Shown here in pieces: positions 13,503 to 15,306 of a DNA stretch of 15,306 nucleotides. The stretch is from Bacteroidota bacterium (GTDB taxonomy: Bacteria > Bacteroidota > Bacteroidia > Flavobacteriales > Flavobacteriaceae), in assembly GCA_023427845.1 (NCBI GenBank), contig JAEYZX010000139.1, positions 1 through 15,306 of the forward strand. Reading direction: 5' to 3'. Numbering within the stretch: the stretch's first letter is position 1; each line of letters opens with the position of its first letter. The notes below the pieces were generated by a model. The model did no database searches and was not told the DNA's origin. It was given only the letters and a program-made list of their open reading frames with translations. The position numbers and the translations under genes were made by a program.

Positions 13503-15306
13503 ATGAAAATAACAGTTATAGGTGGTGGTCCGGGCGGACTTTACTTTTCAATCCTGCTTAAAAAGGCGGTTCCAACGTGTGAGATCAATTTGTATGAACG
13601 AAACAGGGCCGACGACGCATTCGGTTTTGGCGTTGTATTCTCCGATGAAACACTGAGCGAATTCCTGACGCGCGACCCAAAATCATACGAACTCATCAGA
13701 AGCGAATTCGCCTATTGGGACGATTTGGATGTGGCGCGTGATGGCGACATCGTGCGAATCACAGGAAACGGTTTCTGCGGCTGCTCCCGGAAAACACTTC
13801 TCCAGCTTTTGCAGCAACGCTGTACTGAGGAAGGCGTCAACCTTCATTTTGAATCCAACATCAACGATTTGTCACAATTCGCCGATTCCGATTACATCAT
13901 CGCCTGTGATGGTATCAACAGTCAGATCCGCGAAAAATACGCAGCCGAATTTGGCACGAAAATCAAAATGCAACGCAATAAATTCGTCTGGCTCGGAACC
14001 ACGAAACCGCTTGATGCGTTTACCTATTTTTTCCGATCCACTCCATACGGCACTTTCGTTGCTCATTCGTACCAATATCAGCAAGGCATGAGCACGATGA
14101 TTTTTGAATGCACGCCCGAAACCTGGGAAAACGGCGGATTCGAAACAGAGAATGAAGCCGATACGATCGATAAAATCCAACACATTTTCAACAAAGAGCT
14201 TGACGGCCACGAATTGATATCAAACAAATCGCATTGGCGGCAATTCCCAACAATCACAAACGAGAAGTGGCACCATGACAACATTGTACTTCTTGGTGAC
14301 GCAAAGGCGACGGCACATTATTCAATCGGTTCGGGAACCAAATTGGCAATGGAATGCGCGATCGCGCTTGCCGACAGCATAGCGGAATATGGCGCCGACA
14401 AAGAAAAAGCATTCGCAAACTATGAAAAGCTGCGCCGCAACCGCGTCGAAATGATTCAGCATGCGGCAAATGTATCACTCGACTGGTTTGAAAACATGGA
14501 TCGCCACATGAAACACGATTTCATGCGGTTTGCTTTCGGTGTGATGACGCGCGCAAAAAAAGTGACGTTCGAAAACCTTGCGCTCCGCGATCAAAAATTT
14601 ACGCAAAAAGTACTATCCGAATTTAACTGCAGCATTGGCAATTTTAAAGTCGATGTTCCGGCAGCATTTACACCTTTCAGCCTACGCGAAATGACGTTGA
14701 AGAATCGGATCGTGATGTCGCCCATGGGACAATATTCGGCCGAGAACGGTCTCGTTTCCGATTGGCATTTGGTGCATTATGGATCGCGGGCCACACAAGG
14801 TGTCGGACTCATAATTACCGAAATGACAAGTATATCGCCAACTGGTCGGATTACATTAGGTGATGCCTGCATATTTTCTGAGGAACAAACAATTGCATGG
14901 AAACGACTAACCGATTTTATCCATAAAAACACAAAAACGAAAATTGGAATCCAGCTTGGACATTCGGGACGAAAAGGCGCGATAAATATTCCGTCGGTCG
15001 GAAGTAATATCCCGTTGGATGAAAACGGATGGGAACTGATATCGGCATCACCGCTACCATTTGCGCCGCATAATAAAATCCCGCGCGAGATGACGCAGGA
15101 AGATATGGATGAAATCACCTCGCAATTTGCTGCTGCAGCCAAAAATGCCGATGCAGCAGGATTTGATATGATTGAACTTCAGGCGCACCATGGATTTCTA
15201 TTGGCATCGTTCCTTTCACCACTAACCAATATCCGTACGGATGAATTCGGTGGCAGCATCGAAAACCGCATGCGTTTCCCGCTTCGTGTTTTTTCGGCTA
15301 TGCGCT
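13503..15306 (+). CDS. Bifunctional aromatic-CoA monooxygenase/OYE reductase (2-aminobenzoyl-CoA or salicylyl-CoA type), 3' end outside window
   Basis: The gene runs off the right edge; 601 residues are visible of an expected 750-800. Residues 1-375 are a class A flavoprotein monooxygenase: GGGPGG at 7-12, a YERN end of strand 2 (31-34), and the second FAD motif LLGDAKATAHYSIGSG at about 263-278. Residues about 385-601 are an Old Yellow Enzyme-type FMN barrel: FTPFSLREMTLKNRIVMSPM, IQLGHSGRKG and LSPLTNIRTDEFGGS. This fusion matches 2-aminobenzoyl-CoA monooxygenase/reductase of Azoarcus evansii and salicylyl-CoA 5-hydroxylases. The enzyme would hydroxylate and then reduce an ortho-substituted benzoyl-CoA. 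In the OYE part, LQAHHGFL has Gln560 where many relatives have the first active-site His (H-x-x-H). Genes for the CoA ligase and ring cleavage are expected downstream. Confidence 0.9.
   Translation, partial: MKITVIGGGPGGLYFSILLKKAVPTCEINLYERNRADDAFGFGVVFSDETLSEFLTRDPKSYELIRSEFAYWDDLDVARDGDIVRITGNGFCGCSRKTLLQLLQQRCTEEGVNLHFESNINDLSQFADSDYIIACDGINSQIREKYAAEFGTKIKMQRNKFVWLGTTKPLDAFTYFFRSTPYGTFVAHSYQYQQGMSTMIFECTPETWENGGFETENEADTIDKIQHIFNKELDGHELISNKSHWRQFPTITNEKWHHDNIVLLGDAKATAHYSIGSGTKLAMECAIALADSIAEYGADKEKAFANYEKLRRNRVEMIQHAANVSLDWFENMDRHMKHDFMRFAFGVMTRAKKVTFENLALRDQKFTQKVLSEFNCSIGNFKVDVPAAFTPFSLREMTLKNRIVMSPMGQYSAENGLVSDWHLVHYGSRATQGVGLIITEMTSISPTGRITLGDACIFSEEQTIAWKRLTDFIHKNTKTKIGIQLGHSGRKGAINIPSVGSNIPLDENGWELISASPLPFAPHNKIPREMTQEDMDEITSQFAAAAKNADAAGFDMIELQAHHGFLLASFLSPLTNIRTDEFGGSIENRMRFPLRVFSAMR

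Overview
This window looks like chromosome from a Bacteroidota bacterium, most likely Flavobacteriaceae. The evidence is a lipoprotein with an acidic stretch right after the lipobox cysteine, TAnnTTTG-type promoter boxes, weak Shine-Dalgarno signals, and protein families typical of that group. The assignment rests on motif recognition, not on a database search.

Left part (1-5258). A partial DEDDh exonuclease (minus) runs off the left edge. Next come a lipocalin-like lipoprotein (plus) with a strong intrinsic terminator, and a CbpA-type DnaJ with its CbpM modulator (minus). A two-gene plus-strand operon follows: a cNMP/CBS/DUF294 nucleotidyltransferase-like protein and a small DnaQ-fold protein that has lost two of its catalytic residues.

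Centre (5251-10580, minus). This is a tightly coupled seven-gene operon, read in the order FAD oxidoreductase, SAM methyltransferase, type III polyketide synthase, FabZ-like dehydratase, FabF-like ketosynthase, acyl carrier protein, phosphopantetheinyl transferase. Junctions overlap by 1 or 4 nt or are separated by 1 nt. The first three genes resemble phenolic-lipid operons (type III PKS, methyltransferase, flavin hydroxylase). The last four form a small carrier-protein module that could build or modify the acyl starter. A methylated, oxidised alkylresorcinol- or alkylpyrone-type lipid is a reasonable prediction; the actual product cannot be read from sequence. This is the best candidate for a poorly described system here.

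Right part (10697-15306). Acetyl-CoA synthetase (minus) lies directly upstream of the PKS operon with no visible terminator between them, and has a good Bacteroidota-type promoter. Divergent from it are a flavin reductase-family protein and then, after an intergenic repeat-like element, a partial two-domain monooxygenase/Old Yellow Enzyme of the 2-aminobenzoyl-CoA monooxygenase/reductase (salicylyl-CoA 5-hydroxylase) type. That enzyme points to aromatic-CoA catabolism continuing beyond the right edge. No tRNA, rRNA, CRISPR array or insertion sequence was seen.
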